DNA of 64,000 nucleotides from Alcaligenaceae bacterium (GCA_013416405.1 JACCET010000004.1:186001-250000), one strand, 5' to 3'; positions 49,026 to 59,301 are shown, counted from the first letter of the stretch. The notes: a model not told the origin generated them from the sequence alone. Program-made: numbers and translations.

Positions 49026-51173
49026 TCAGAATCTATGGTTCAGCGTTAGTTCAAGACGGCGGCCAGGGCCATACAGCCACTGCGTGGGTGTATGGTAGGC
49101 CGTAGTGAAGTACGCTTTATCGAACACATTGTAGCCACGCGCAGTAATCGTCGTGTCTTTACCGACATCCCATCGCAGGGCCAGATCAGTCGTTGTATAC
49201 GACGGCAACTCCAGGCTATTGGCGTTGTCCGCAAACCGCTTGCCCACATAGCGCAGGCCCGCCATGGCCGTCCAGCCAGGCTGGAAGTTCCAGCTTACCC
49301 ATACATTAGCCAAACGCTGCGCCACATTGGGTGGCACATTGCCTTCCCGCGAGACTGCCACGCCACCCGCCGCCTCCTGGAAATCGTCAAACCTAGCCCG
49401 CAAGATGCTGGCATTGGCCTCTATCCTCCAGCCGCGCGCCGGTGAAACAGCAATCGTTGCCTCTATCCCACGGGAAGACTGCTCGCCAACCTGTACCCGC
49501 AATGCAGGATCGACGGGATCGCGACTGAGCATATTGGTTTTCTTGATCTGGTAGGCAGCCAGAGTCCATTCACCGCTACCTTCCCAGAAGGTCTGTTTAA
49601 GCCCAACTTCCAACTGCTTGCCTTGGGACATTTCAAACTCGCTGTTTGCCGGGCTAAGTAATAGCATGCCACCCACGGGATCTGCCGCTACCGAATACTG
49701 CGCGTACACAGCGAGATCCGGCGTCAGGTCATAAACTGTACCGACCCGCCAGCCGAACTCGGCATAACTGCGCTCAAAGGCCGCGCTGTCGGCCACCAGA
49801 TCCTGGCGCTTAAGCTTAGTATGGTCGTAGCGCAAGCCTGCCAACACCGACCATGCGGATGTCAGAGCCAAGCGGTCTTCGATGAACAAGGCATATTGGC
49901 TGGCCTTATTGCGATAGCGTGGAATGGTGGGCTCGTCGCTATGAAAATAGCCCGGCTCCGGATGGTAAGGATCGACGGATGGCGATGAGCCTGCATAGGT
50001 ATTGTTGCTGTGCCTGAAGCTGCTGGCGCTTACATCGAAACCTAGCGACACTTTGTTATCCAGGCCAAACAGGCTGCCATCGAAGGCTGCATCGGCGGTC
50101 AGGCCTGACTGCTTCTGATCATGATGTATCTCGGTGTTGTCAGACCTGTCTACCAGCCCACTGGCCTTGTTATAGATATAGCGCTCGGCATTGCGATAAT
50201 CGCGCTCGCTGTCTATATGATAAAGCCGCGCGCGCACGGTGGTCGCGTCATTGGGTGTCCATAAAGCATGCAGATCAGTCCATTGATCCCGATAGCGGAT
50301 CTCGCTGTCCGACACGTTATAGTTTTTCTCACGCAAGCCTTCCTGGGGCACACCGTCTAGCAATGGGGTGCCGAAGTACTTCATGGGCTTTTGATAGCCA
50401 TAAGCATGGCTTAGTCGCAGGCTCAAGTCGTCTGTGACATCCCACTGCAGAGCACCCGAAAAACTTGCATCGCGCGATTCGCCATGGTCAACCCAGCCAT
50501 CCGATCGCATACCGCTCAGATCCACGCGATAAGACCAGCGCTCGCTCAAGGCGCCACCGCTGCCCAAGCCTAGCCTGGCGGTATCATCGGTGCCCAGCGT
50601 GGCTTCCAGCTCATTTTCTATGGGGCCGCGTGTAGGTTTCTTGGGAATCACATTGACGACCGCGCCTATGGCGCCATCGCCATAAATCACCGACGCGGGA
50701 CCGCGCAAAACCTCTATCCGTTCTATGGGCCAGGTATCGAAAGGAAAGGTCAGGCCCACGCCACCGTACTGGCGCATACCATCGTAAAGCCGCATGACCG
50801 ATGTAGTGTCCGTAAAGCCGCGCGCCGACAGCGAGCTGCCGCCGTTGCCCGGATGCCCCATGGCACTGATGCCGCCCGCACGGGTAATTGCATCGACAAC
50901 GCTGTGATCACCTCGCTCTTCCAACTGGTCGCGACTGATGACCTCTAGGCTGGCCGGTGTCTGCATGGGAGTCAGATCCAGGCCCGAGCCCGTTGAAACG
51001 GGCGCGGTCAGGCCGGCTTGCGCTCCCGAGCCGGTAACCGTAATGGCGGGCAGTGTAGACGCAGATGTTTGCGCCTGCACCGGCGCAATGAAAGACAGCA
51101 GCAATAGTGGAGCGACGGCCAAACGGGCCGCCCCGTCCAGGCCAACAAGCCTGACTTGTTCTTTTGAATACAT
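49026..51173 (-). CDS. TonB-dependent outer-membrane receptor
   Basis: 715 residues. A signal peptide (1-35) is followed by a TonB-box-like LPAITVTG, a plug domain (roughly 55-170, with IERIEVLRGPASVIYGDGAIGAVVNVIPKKP) and a 22-strand barrel ending in the aromatic F of LTLNHRF. Features such as DRSDNTEIHHDQKQ and RGYNVFDKAYF match siderophore receptors of the FhuA/FecA type, but the ligand is not assignable. No Fur box is apparent in the upstream 135 bases. The ATG at 51173 is preferred over one 36 bases upstream. Confidence 0.93.
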   Translation of the reverse strand: MYSKEQVRLVGLDGAARLAVAPLLLLSFIAPVQAQTSASTLPAITVTGSGAQAGLTAPVSTGSGLDLTPMQTPASLEVISRDQLEERGDHSVVDAITRAGGISAMGHPGNGGSSLSARGFTDTTSVMRLYDGMRQYGGVGLTFPFDTWPIERIEVLRGPASVIYGDGAIGAVVNVIPKKPTRGPIENELEATLGTDDTARLGLGSGGALSERWSYRVDLSGMRSDGWVDHGESRDASFSGALQWDVTDDLSLRLSHAYGYQKPMKYFGTPLLDGVPQEGLREKNYNVSDSEIRYRDQWTDLHALWTPNDATTVRARLYHIDSERDYRNAERYIYNKASGLVDRSDNTEIHHDQKQSGLTADAAFDGSLFGLDNKVSLGFDVSASSFRHSNNTYAGSSPSVDPYHPEPGYFHSDEPTIPRYRNKASQYALFIEDRLALTSAWSVLAGLRYDHTKLKRQDLVADSAAFERSYAEFGWRVGTVYDLTPDLAVYAQYSVAADPVGGMLLLSPANSEFEMSQGKQLEVGLKQTFWEGSGEWTLAAYQIKKTNMLSRDPVDPALRVQVGEQSSRGIEATIAVSPARGWRIEANASILRARFDDFQEAAGGVAVSREGNVPPNVAQRLANVWVSWNFQPGWTAMAGLRYVGKRFADNANSLELPSYTTTDLALRWDVGKDTTITARGYNVFDKAYFTTAYHTPTQWLYGPGRRLELTLNHRF

Positions 51174-51308
51174 GTGGATTTCCCTGCTTTGCAGGCATAG
51201 CCACCACAAATCAAGAGCACGTCAGCATACGCCGACACTCCCGTGGCCAGACCCCAGCGTTAATGACCATTGCCCGCCAAGACGGCGGTACAGCATAAAG
51301 TCAGAAGC

Positions 51309-51710
51309 TCAGATTGCGTGCGGAGGGGCCCGCGCCAGGGAAACTGCCCAGGCAAACAGCTGGCTGGGAGCACGGTAAAAGAGAGGTGGCGCGCCAAAAT
51401 GCTGGCCATCAAAATGGGCACTGGCGCTTACGCCTGCCCTGGGTGGGCAAGCCGGATAAAAACACAATACACAATGGCCGGATTTGACGGTGGTGCTATC
51501 CAGATCAACGGGATCAGTATCCACAGACGTATCCATCTGTATGGATATTGGGCCATTCACGGTACATAGCTGCATCCACACAGCCCTGGAGGCCGTATCA
51601 TCTGACACCGCCAAGGCAACCGAAGGCATGAGCGTAGCCAGCAGGAAAGCAATCAATGCTATCCAGCCGGCGTTGCGTTGCGCCTGGTGGCTTAGTCTCA
51701 TGGGTGTCAC
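51309..51710 (-). CDS. DUF2946-family periplasmic protein
   Basis: 133 residues. A hydrophobic signal or anchor lies near residues 15-34. The mature part has MQLCTVNG and, further on, SGHCVLCFYPACPP, a CxxC cluster in the DUF2946 pattern, suggesting metal binding. Such genes commonly sit beside TonB receptors and PepSY proteins, as here. It is the first gene of the three, 135 bases before the receptor. The function is not established. Confidence 0.72.
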   Translation of the reverse strand: MTPMRLSHQAQRNAGWIALIAFLLATLMPSVALAVSDDTASRAVWMQLCTVNGPISIQMDTSVDTDPVDLDSTTVKSGHCVLCFYPACPPRAGVSASAHFDGQHFGAPPLFYRAPSQLFAWAVSLARAPPHAI

Positions 51711-51752
51711 GCTGCTATTAGAGTTGGCGGCGATTTTATCACCGACAGGACA

Positions 51753-54035
51753 CTAACGGTTGGCGTCAATCACCGTTAGGGCAGCCATGTTGATAATGCG
51801 CCGCACCGACGAGCTGTTGGTCAGGACATGCACGGGCGCATTGGCGCCCAACAGGAAGGGCCCAACCGCCACGTTGCTGCCTGCAGCCGTCTTGAGCAGG
51901 TTGTAGGCAATATTGCCGGCGTCGACATTGGGGCACACCAGCAGGTTGGCGGCGCCCTCGAGTCGGGACTGGGGCAAAATGCGTGCACGCAAGGCGGCAT
52001 CCAGGGCGCAATCGCCATGCATCTCGCCATCGATTTCAAGTTCGGGGGCACGCTCGCGTATCATGACCAATGCCTGCTGCATTTTGCTTCCTGACCTGGA
52101 GCTGCCGGAGCCGAAGTTGGAACGTGAAAGCAGCGCGGCTTTGGGCGTCATGTTCAGCCATTTCATTTCGTCGGCGGCGGCGATGGTGAACTCGGCAATT
52201 TGCTCTGCCGTGGGATCGTCGTTCACGTGCGTATCAACCAGCGCCACCGTGCGCTCGTTCAGCAAAAGCACATTCATGGCGGCATAAGTCTGTGTGCCCG
52301 GCTTTTTACCTATCACTTCGTCGATAAACCGCAGGTGCTCGTGATAGCCACTGACCGTACCGCAAATCATGCCATCGGCATCGCCCAGGTGCACCATCAT
52401 GGCGCCAATCAGGGTCAGCCGGCGACGCATTTCGACGCGGGCCATTTCTTTGGTTACGCCCTGGCGGCAACGCATTTCCCAATAGGTGGTCCAGTATTGA
52501 TGAAAACGCTCGTCATACTCGGGGTTGGTCACTTCAACGTCCTGACCCAGGCGTATGCGCAAACCATATTTTTCAATACGCGAGAGCAATACCTGGGGCC
52601 GGCCGACCAAAATGGGACGTGCCAGTTTTTCATCGACTATGACCTGTACCGCCCGCAACACGCGCTCTTCTTCGCCTTCTGTGAACACAATACGCGCCTT
52701 GCCGCCGTCGCGCACCAATTGCTTGGCAGCCGAAAACAAAGGCTTCATGAAGGCGCCCGAGTGGTAAACAAACTGCTCGAGCTGACCCACATAGGCCTCA
52801 AAGTCGGGCAAAGGCCGAGTTGCCACGCCGCTATCCATGGCGGCCTTGGCCACCGCGCTGGCAATGCGTACGATCAGGCGCGGATCAAAGGGCTTGGGTA
52901 TAAAGTATTCGGGCCCGAACGACACATCGTAAGTGCCATAGGCGGCTGCCACGACTTCGTTTTGCTCTTCTTCGGCCAACGATGCAATGGCATAGACGGC
53001 AGCCATTTCCATTTCACGGGTAATCGTGGTGGCGCCCACGTCGAGCGCGCCCCGGAAAATGTAGGGGAAACACAGCACATTGTTTACCTGGTTGGGGTAG
53101 TCGGAACGACCCGTGGCCATAACAATATCATCGCGCACCGCATGCGCATCTTCTGGCAAAATTTCAGGGCTGGGGTTGGCCAGGGCCAGAATCAAAGGCC
53201 GGGCAGCCATCTTGGCAACCATGGACGGCTTGAGTACGCCGCCGGCGGACAAGCCAAGAAAGACATCGGCCTGATCTATGATTTCATCTAGTGTGCGCGC
53301 CTCGGTATCTTGGCAGAACCTGGATTTTTGCGGATCCATGAGCTTTTCTCGCCCGGTATAGACCACGCCTTCTATGTCGGAGACCCAGACATTTTCCAGG
53401 GGTAGGCCCAAATCCACGATCAGATCCAGGCAGGCCAGCGCTGCTGCGCCCGCGCCCGAAACCACCACCTTGACCTGCTTGATGTCTTTTTCAACGACCT
53501 TCAAGCCATTAATGAAGGCGGCTGACACACAAATGGCCGTACCGTGCTGGTCATCGTGAAAGACGGGAATGCTTAGGCGCTCGCGCAATTTACGTTCGAC
53601 AATAAAACATTCAGGCGCTTTGATGTCTTCTAGATTGATGCCACCAAACGTGGGCTCAAGGCCGGCAATGATCTCGACCAGCTTGTCGGGATCGTTTTCA
53701 TTGATTTCGATATCGAATACATCGATGCCGGCAAACTTCTTGAACAAGACAGCCTTGCCTTCCATGACCGGCTTGGACGCCAGCGGACCGATATTGCCCA
53801 GGCCCAGCACCGCCGTGCCATTGGTGATGACGCCTACCAAGTTACCCCGCCCAGTAAACCGGAACGCGTTCATGGGATTGCTGGCTATCTCTTCACAGGC
53901 CGCCGCCACTCCTGGCGTATAGGCCAGGCCCAGGTCGCCCTGGGTGGCCATGGGCTTGCTGGCCATGACCGACACTTTTCCCGGGCGAGGAAACTCGTGG
54001 TAATCCAGAGCCGCTTGCCGATCTGCTGTAGCCAT
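51753..54035 (-). CDS. maeB: NADP-dependent malic enzyme with phosphotransacetylase-like domain
   Basis: 760 residues in the MaeB layout. The malic domain (about 1-430) has the active-site tyrosine in AYTPGVA, the metal site in FHDDQHGTA, and the dinucleotide loop in [13 protein letters not shown]. The C-terminal phosphotransacetylase-like domain (about 435-760) has [13 protein letters not shown] and, later, ending segment [13 protein letters not shown]; it regulates but usually does not catalyse. The enzyme decarboxylates malate to pyruvate with NADPH. The ATG at 54035 has AGAGG 6 bases ahead. It is divergent from a lysR gene. Confidence 0.95.
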   Translation of the reverse strand: MATADRQAALDYHEFPRPGKVSVMASKPMATQGDLGLAYTPGVAAACEEIASNPMNAFRFTGRGNLVGVITNGTAVLGLGNIGPLASKPVMEGKAVLFKKFAGIDVFDIEINENDPDKLVEIIAGLEPTFGGINLEDIKAPECFIVERKLRERLSIPVFHDDQHGTAICVSAAFINGLKVVEKDIKQVKVVVSGAGAAALACLDLIVDLGLPLENVWVSDIEGVVYTGREKLMDPQKSRFCQDTEARTLDEIIDQADVFLGLSAGGVLKPSMVAKMAARPLILALANPSPEILPEDAHAVRDDIVMATGRSDYPNQVNNVLCFPYIFRGALDVGATTITREMEMAAVYAIASLAEEEQNEVVAAAYGTYDVSFGPEYFIPKPFDPRLIVRIASAVAKAAMDSGVATRPLPDFEAYVGQLEQFVYHSGAFMKPLFSAAKQLVRDGGKARIVFTEGEEERVLRAVQVIVDEKLARPILVGRPQVLLSRIEKYGLRIRLGQDVEVTNPEYDERFHQYWTTYWEMRCRQGVTKEMARVEMRRRLTLIGAMMVHLGDADGMICGTVSGYHEHLRFIDEVIGKKPGTQTYAAMNVLLLNERTVALVDTHVNDDPTAEQIAEFTIAAADEMKWLNMTPKAALLSRSNFGSGSSRSGSKMQQALVMIRERAPELEIDGEMHGDCALDAALRARILPQSRLEGAANLLVCPNVDAGNIAYNLLKTAAGSNVAVGPFLLGANAPVHVLTNSSSVRRIINMAALTVIDANR

Positions 54036-54109
54036 TTTCAACCTCTTTCATATGTAATGCCCACTATTCTATGCCTGCTCCATAACTTAATTATTCTGTT
54101 TTAGTATGG

Positions 54110-54121
54110 TTTAATATTAAA
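54110..54121. promoter_or_regulatory. AT-rich palindrome in the maeB/lysR gap
   Basis: TTTAATATTAAA is a perfect 12-base palindrome in the 106-base divergent region, 20 bases before the lysR ATG. An imperfect one, ATAACTTAATTAT, lies at about 54082-54094. Both contrast with the GC-rich surroundings and are candidate LysR sites or promoter elements. Confidence 0.4.
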
Positions 54122-54141
54122 AAGGTTATTTTGTTAAGATT

Positions 54142-55125
54142 ATGGTTTATTTCAACCCAGATGAAGTCCTGCACAAACTGAGCCAGCGCTTCAAAATTCG
54201 TCACTGCGTGTTGTTGCTAAGCATTGAAGCGCTGGGCTCGCTGACGCGCGTCGCCGAAGCCATGTCAACCAGTCAGCCGGCAATTACGAAAACCTTGGCC
54301 GAACTTGAAGCCATGTTCGGTGCCGAATTATTCGACCGCTCGGCACGCGGCATGGCGCCCACGCCTTTGGGCCGCGTGGCACTGTCCCACGCCCGAGCCA
54401 TGGTGAACGACCTGGATCGCCTGACCCGCGACATGGAAGCCGTTGCAGCAGGACACACTGCTCGCCTGCATGCCGGCATAGTGCCGTTTATTTCCGGCCA
54501 GATTCTATCCAGTGCCATTCAGCAGGCCACGCAGACGGGCGACCAACGACTGGTCATGACTTTGCGCGAAGCAGACAGCCACGAATTGCTGGCACTCCTT
54601 CGCAACCATACGCTGGATCTGGTTGTGGGCCGCAGCGCGGCAACCCTGGATATCGACGGGCTGGACTTTGAAGTGCTGTACACCCAGCAGCCTCGCGTGA
54701 TTTCCAGCCGCCGCCTCGCCGCCCAACTTAGCCGCCGACCAACCGATTGGCAACAACTGCTGGGGCTGGACTGGATACTCGGCACTGTGCACACCCCTGA
54801 GCGCGAGCAGGTCAATACCCTTTTCCTGGAAGCCGGCCTGACGCCCCCCACGCCTATTGTGGAAAGCGACTCCACCAAACTGACGGGCGAGCTGATCGCC
54901 GCCAACGACCAGGCCATATCGATAGTCCCGGCCGACGTAGCCGAAGAGCTGGTGCGCATTGCCGGCGTGGCCATCGTGCCCTATTCATTCAGCTGGACAC
55001 TGCCCCCGATTACCTTGTTTACCCGCAAAAGAGACGCTCGCCGCCCAGCCTACGCTCTGTTGGCCAAAGCCCTGCGCGAAGCCGGCCGAAGATTTGCCGG
55101 CTTGCGTACAAGACCAGGCCCCTGA
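54142..55125 (+). CDS. LysR-family transcriptional regulator
   Basis: 327 residues. The helix-turn-helix occupies residues 18-80 (LLLSIEALGSLTRVAEAMSTSQPAITKTL), a form seen in the GbpR/PcaQ branch, which starts with a longer N-terminus as here. The effector domain follows to about 310. Divergent placement suggests control of maeB, of itself, or of a distant target. The effector is unknown. The 188 bases from here to bioB show no gene and no recognised biotin operator. Confidence 0.92.
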   Translation: MVYFNPDEVLHKLSQRFKIRHCVLLLSIEALGSLTRVAEAMSTSQPAITKTLAELEAMFGAELFDRSARGMAPTPLGRVALSHARAMVNDLDRLTRDMEAVAAGHTARLHAGIVPFISGQILSSAIQQATQTGDQRLVMTLREADSHELLALLRNHTLDLVVGRSAATLDIDGLDFEVLYTQQPRVISSRRLAAQLSRRPTDWQQLLGLDWILGTVHTPEREQVNTLFLEAGLTPPTPIVESDSTKLTGELIAANDQAISIVPADVAEELVRIAGVAIVPYSFSWTLPPITLFTRKRDARRPAYALLAKALREAGRRFAGLRTRPGP

Positions 55126-55313
55126 CGGGCATACTAAGCGCTGCAGTCTAAGTTACAAAATAATACAACTATGGCTACACCAAGGCTTTCCGTGCGCGCC
55201 CACTCAGTTAAACGAAAATACCCCTTCGTTCGTCAACAATAGACTAACGTCGCCCAATATTCAGTTTAAAACCAGATTTCTTGTGCTTGCAGCCACTAAG
55301 CCGGGCTTCTAAT

Positions 55314-56357
55314 ATGGCTGCCATGAAACCCATTACTATCACTGAGAAACACCGCCGCCCAGCTACCCAAGCAGCCTGGAATACCGCCCGGATATTGCAA
55401 CTCTATGAGCTGCCCTTCATGGATCTGCTGCACCAAGCGCAAACGGTGCATCGAGAACACCATCAAGCCAACGCCGTACAATTATCCAGCCTGCTGTCCA
55501 TCAAAACCGGCGCCTGCTCCGAGGACTGCGCCTATTGCCCGCAGTCGGCGCAGCATGACACCGAAGGCAAGCAGGAAAGCCTGATGGCCCTGGACGCTGT
55601 ATTGGAAGCCGCAAGGAAGGCCAAGGCCAATGGGGCGCAGCGCTTCTGCATGGGGGCCGCATGGCGCTCCCCCACTGCCCGGCAACTGGACAGCGTGATC
55701 GAGATGGTGGGCGCCGTCAAAGCCCTGGGACTGGAAACCTGCGTTACCTTGGGCATGCTCAAGCAGGGTCAGGCAGAGCGGCTGCACGACGCAGGGCTGG
55801 ACTACTACAACCACAACCTGGATACATCGCCAGAGTTTTACGGCAACATCATCACGACACGCAACTATCAGGACAGGCTGGACACCCTGGAGCGCGTTCG
55901 TAATGCCGGCATCCATGTCTGCTGTGGCGGCATAGTTGGGCTGGGTGAATCGCGCACGGATCGAGCCGGGCTGCTCGCCCAACTGGCCAACCTGACGCCC
56001 TACCCCGAGTCGGTTCCCATCAACAATCTGGTGAAAGTTGCGGGTACGCCGCTGGAAAATACGCCCGGCATCGACCCCTTTGAATTCGTGCGCACCATTG
56101 CCGTGACACGCCTGGTCATGCCGCGTGCCGTTGTCAGGCTATCGGCCGGCCGCGACGCCATGAGCGATGCCATACAAGCCCTGTGCTTCATGGCGGGCGC
56201 CAATTCCATTTTCTATGGCGACCAGCTACTGACCACCGCCAACCCGCAGTTCAGCCAGGATCAGCAGCTTTTTGATCGTCTGGGCCTGGTGGCCGCCAAG
56301 ACCGAAATCACACACAACACCCCGCTCGAGCACAACACCCAAGCCGCCCTGGCATAA
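55314..56357 (+). CDS. bioB: Biotin synthase
   Basis: 347 residues from ATG 55314 (or 344 from 55323; neither has a clear ribosome site). The radical-SAM motif is CSEDCAYC, with the second cluster cysteines in [17 protein letters not shown] and [11 protein letters not shown] and the arginine ligand in VRLSAGR. It inserts sulfur into dethiobiotin. bioA, bioF and bioD are not next to it, so the biotin genes are dispersed in this genome or incomplete. Confidence 0.95.
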   Translation: MAAMKPITITEKHRRPATQAAWNTARILQLYELPFMDLLHQAQTVHREHHQANAVQLSSLLSIKTGACSEDCAYCPQSAQHDTEGKQESLMALDAVLEAARKAKANGAQRFCMGAAWRSPTARQLDSVIEMVGAVKALGLETCVTLGMLKQGQAERLHDAGLDYYNHNLDTSPEFYGNIITTRNYQDRLDTLERVRNAGIHVCCGGIVGLGESRTDRAGLLAQLANLTPYPESVPINNLVKVAGTPLENTPGIDPFEFVRTIAVTRLVMPRAVVRLSAGRDAMSDAIQALCFMAGANSIFYGDQLLTTANPQFSQDQQLFDRLGLVAAKTEITHNTPLEHNTQAALA

Positions 56358-56386
56358 CCCACAAAACCGGCCTCACGCCCTCTTCC

Positions 56387-57235
56387 ATGTACACACTCAT
56401 TATCAGTATTGCTTGCAGTGTTGCCGTATCCATACTGCTGAAAGTCGCCAGACGGAAAGATATTCAGATAGATCAGGCCATTGCCGTGAATTACGTGGTA
56501 GCAGCAGGCCTATGCCTGTTCATACTACGGCCTGAACCAGCCACGCTGCTCAATCCGGCGACGCCGTGGTGGATACTGATCGCGCTGGGCGTGCTGCTGC
56601 CCACCATCTTTCTGGCCATGGCGGCTGCGGTGCGCCACGCAGGCATAGTGCTTAGCGACGCTGCCCAGCGCCTGTCGTTGTTCATTCCGCTGATCGCCTC
56701 TTTTGTGCTGTTTGGAGAAGTACTCTCGGGCAGCAAGCTGGCGGGCATAGTCGTGGCCTTGACCGCTCTGGTATGTTTGCTGATTCGTCCCCGGGTGCAG
56801 GGCGGCTCGGGCGATACCGCCAAGACCGTGCTCTTCCTGCTGGCGGTATGGGTGGGCTACGGCACCATAGATATTCTTTTCAAACAGATGGCCAAGAGTG
56901 GTGCAGTATTTTCCAGCAGCCTGCTGGCGGCTTTCACCCTGGCAGGCATAGTGATTTTTGCCTATTTGATCATTCGACGCAGCGTATGGAAACAACGCAA
57001 TATCGTGGCGGGCGTGCTGCTGGGCCTGCTTAACTTCAGCAATATCTATTTTTATATTCGGGCGCACCAGGTTTTTCCGGAAAACCCCACCCTGGTTTTC
57101 TCGGCCATGAATATCGGCGTCATTTCACTGGGCACGCTGGTCGGCGCCGGTTTCTTCAAAGAGAAACTATCGCTGATCAACGTGCTTGGGATCGTCCTGG
57201 CCATTAGTGCCATCGTGATCCTGATTCCCCGCTAA
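56387..57235 (+). CDS. EamA/DMT-family transporter
   Basis: 282 residues with about ten membrane segments in two EamA-like halves; the second half ends GTLVGAGFFKEKLSLINVLG. Family members move small metabolites across the inner membrane, usually as exporters, but the substrate is not determinable. It begins 29 bases after bioB and may share its transcript. The last 69 bases overlap the convergent MFS gene in antisense. Confidence 0.87.
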   Translation: MYTLIISIACSVAVSILLKVARRKDIQIDQAIAVNYVVAAGLCLFILRPEPATLLNPATPWWILIALGVLLPTIFLAMAAAVRHAGIVLSDAAQRLSLFIPLIASFVLFGEVLSGSKLAGIVVALTALVCLLIRPRVQGGSGDTAKTVLFLLAVWVGYGTIDILFKQMAKSGAVFSSSLLAAFTLAGIVIFAYLIIRRSVWKQRNIVAGVLLGLLNFSNIYFYIRAHQVFPENPTLVFSAMNIGVISLGTLVGAGFFKEKLSLINVLGIVLAISAIVILIPR

Positions 57236-58588
57236 TGGTTCAGCGGCACTGCTTTCGTCAGTAGCCGCAGGAGAAACAGCCGCCTGAGACTCGGCCCGTT
57301 CCTCTTGCGGGGCGATGTCCTCGGGTTCGACCGGCACAAAGGAAATATCAGTTTCCACATCTACCCGTGGATCCAGGGTAGCCACCACATCAGAGGTGTG
57401 CAACGTATCGGACATGGGTACAAACTGCGTGGGTGCGTCTTCGCTTAGATTGTCTCCCGTGACGCGCTGTGGACGCACCAGAGCCACCAACACCACTGCG
57501 CAGGCCGACACAAACACAAAATAAACGCCGCTTTCCAGCTCGCGCATCAAGATGCCGGCCACTAACGGCCCTATACAAGCCCCTATGCCGTACACCATGT
57601 AAAGAATGGCGCTCAAGCCCACGCGTCGATCCGGATCGACGTTGTCATTGGCAAAAGCGGCCCCCAGCGGATACAGAGTGAACTGCAAAGCGCCGAAAAT
57701 ACAGGAAAAAACCACCAGCACCCAGTAAGGTAGTGTCCACCAGCCCCATAAAGGAATGGCCAGCAAGGCCAGCAACAGCGCGTTGACGCGTATCATGCCC
57801 ACCCGGCTGATGCGATCGGCAAGCCAGCCCAGCGGCCATTGGGCCACTACGCCTGATGCCACCGAAGCAGCCAGAAACACGGCAACCTGACTGCTGCTCA
57901 GGCCCTGCTTAGACGCATAGACCGGCGCCAGGCCGTAAAACGCACCCGTAATGGCGCCCGCCACAAACAAGACAGTCAGTGACATGGGCACCCGCGATAC
58001 AAAGTATTTGATGTGCAGGGGGGCCGGCAATTGCAAGGCGGGGTGCAGGCGCCGGGTCAGTGCCACCGGCACCAAACACAGGGCCGAACACATGGCCACA
58101 AAGATGAGCGGTTGATAATTCAGTGACGGGAACAACGTTAGCGACAGTTGCCCCAGCACCGTACCCAGGCTGGAGCACACCATGTAAAAAGCAAATACTC
58201 TGCCGCGCTGATGGTTTTCGGTTTGCTCGTTGAGCCAGCTTTCTAGCACCATGAACTGGGTGACCATGGCAATACCGGCCACGAAACGAAAGCCTAGCCA
58301 CACCCACAAATTATCTACCAGCGCCAGGGCGAGTACGGTCACCGTGACGATAGCGGCGGTTGCCGCATAGGCGCGTATGTGGCCAACCTGTATGATGACC
58401 TTGTGCCCTATCCGGGCGCCAAATACCAGTCCCAGGTAATAAATGGCAATTAAGCCACCCACCCACAACTCGGAAACCGATAGCGCCGTCAGGCGCAGGC
58501 CCAGATAGGTATTGAACAGCCCTGTGCCCAGCAGCAACAATATCGTTGCCAGATACAGGGAAAAAAAAGCGCCTATTGTTTGCACCAT
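57167..58588 (-). CDS. MFS transporter with long C-terminal acidic tail
   Basis: 473 residues from the ATG at 58588; the frame continues 31 codons upstream into the peroxiredoxin gene. Twelve membrane segments span roughly residues 5-375, with DRISR-type and LGWLADRISRVG loops of the YcaD-like subgroup. After residue 375 a tail of about 100 residues is rich in Asp, Glu, Ala and Pro and looks disordered. The substrate is unknown. The tail's last codons are antisense to the EamA gene. Confidence 0.85.
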   Translation of the reverse strand: MVQTIGAFFSLYLATILLLLGTGLFNTYLGLRLTALSVSELWVGGLIAIYYLGLVFGARIGHKVIIQVGHIRAYAATAAIVTVTVLALALVDNLWVWLGFRFVAGIAMVTQFMVLESWLNEQTENHQRGRVFAFYMVCSSLGTVLGQLSLTLFPSLNYQPLIFVAMCSALCLVPVALTRRLHPALQLPAPLHIKYFVSRVPMSLTVLFVAGAITGAFYGLAPVYASKQGLSSSQVAVFLAASVASGVVAQWPLGWLADRISRVGMIRVNALLLALLAIPLWGWWTLPYWVLVVFSCIFGALQFTLYPLGAAFANDNVDPDRRVGLSAILYMVYGIGACIGPLVAGILMRELESGVYFVFVSACAVVLVALVRPQRVTGDNLSEDAPTQFVPMSDTLHTSDVVATLDPRVDVETDISFVPVEPEDIAPQEERAESQAAVSPAATDESSAAEPLAGNQDHDGTNGQDDPKHVDQR

Positions 58589-58616
58589 CTCGGGTACCAG
58601 AATCTTCCAGCAGGTT

Positions 58617-59123
58617 TCAGGAAACCTGCTCAAGTAAAGTTTGAGCGTCGCTGACCTTGAACTGGCCGCCTTCTTCGACATTCAGCTGAGTCACCACGCC
58701 ATCGTCGAGTACCGCCGAATAGCGCTGCGAGCGTATGCCCATGCCACGGGCCGTCAAGTCGAGCTCCAAGCCCAGATCACGCGTCCAGTTGGCACTACCA
58801 TCGGCCAGCATGCGCACACGTCCGTCTGCGCCCTGATCCCTGCCCCAGGCGCCCATAACGAAGGGGTCGTTGACAGCCACGCACCAGATCTCGTCCACAC
58901 CCTTGGCCTTCAGTTCATCGTGCAGGGCCAGATAGCCAGGCAAATGCTTGGCCGAACACGTGGGAGTAAAGGCTCCGGGCACCGCAAACAAGGCAATTTT
59001 CTTGCCTTTGACCAGATCGGCGACCTGGAAATTATTCGGCCCTACGGCGCAAGTATCGGTGGCGGTTTCGATAAACTCGGCCAGAATACCCTCGGGTACC
59101 CGATCACCCATTTTAATCGTCAT
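58617..59123 (-). CDS. Peroxiredoxin, Prx5 type
   Basis: 168 residues. The peroxidatic cysteine is in PGAFTPTCSAKHLPGY near residue 57, followed by VAVNDPFVMGAWG; the resolving cysteine position differs from classic AhpC, as in Prx5. It reduces peroxides with thiol donors in the cytoplasm. A strong AAAGGAG site precedes the ATG. The MFS gene starts 29 bases later, so the two may be co-transcribed. Confidence 0.93.
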   Translation of the reverse strand: MTIKMGDRVPEGILAEFIETATDTCAVGPNNFQVADLVKGKKIALFAVPGAFTPTCSAKHLPGYLALHDELKAKGVDEIWCVAVNDPFVMGAWGRDQGADGRVRMLADGSANWTRDLGLELDLTARGMGIRSQRYSAVLDDGVVTQLNVEEGGQFKVSDAQTLLEQVS

Positions 59124-59202
59124 CGTGTTCTCCTTTGAAATAAGCCATCATCATACGACGGCGCCCCCAACCCTGTCATGGCTTGAACCGTCATATCGAC
59201 GT

Positions 59203-59216
59203 TTGATACACATCAC
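59203..59216. promoter_or_regulatory. Near-consensus FNR-like site
   Basis: TTGATACACATCAC matches the FNR consensus TTGAT-N4-ATCAA at nine of ten fixed positions. It lies 86 bases before the small secreted gene and 80 bases before the divergent peroxiredoxin gene. A weak CACAAT box follows at 59252. moa genes are FNR-regulated in E. coli, so control of the downstream moaC group is possible. Confidence 0.45.
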
Positions 59217-59301
59217 TACTTTTTATTCACACAGATGCAAAAATTGTCCTGCACAATAAGAGTCCGGCCTGAATCAAGGCCATGCACCACCAGGAGCCAT
59301 C

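Noticed and set aside
52200-53291. Plus-strand open frame of about 363 codons opposite maeB
   Set aside because: It is antisense to the conserved phosphotransacetylase-like and malic domains and has no recognisable domain.
55126-55313. Biotin-responsive operator or riboswitch before bioB
   Set aside because: No BirA or BioR-like palindrome and no conserved structured leader could be recognised.
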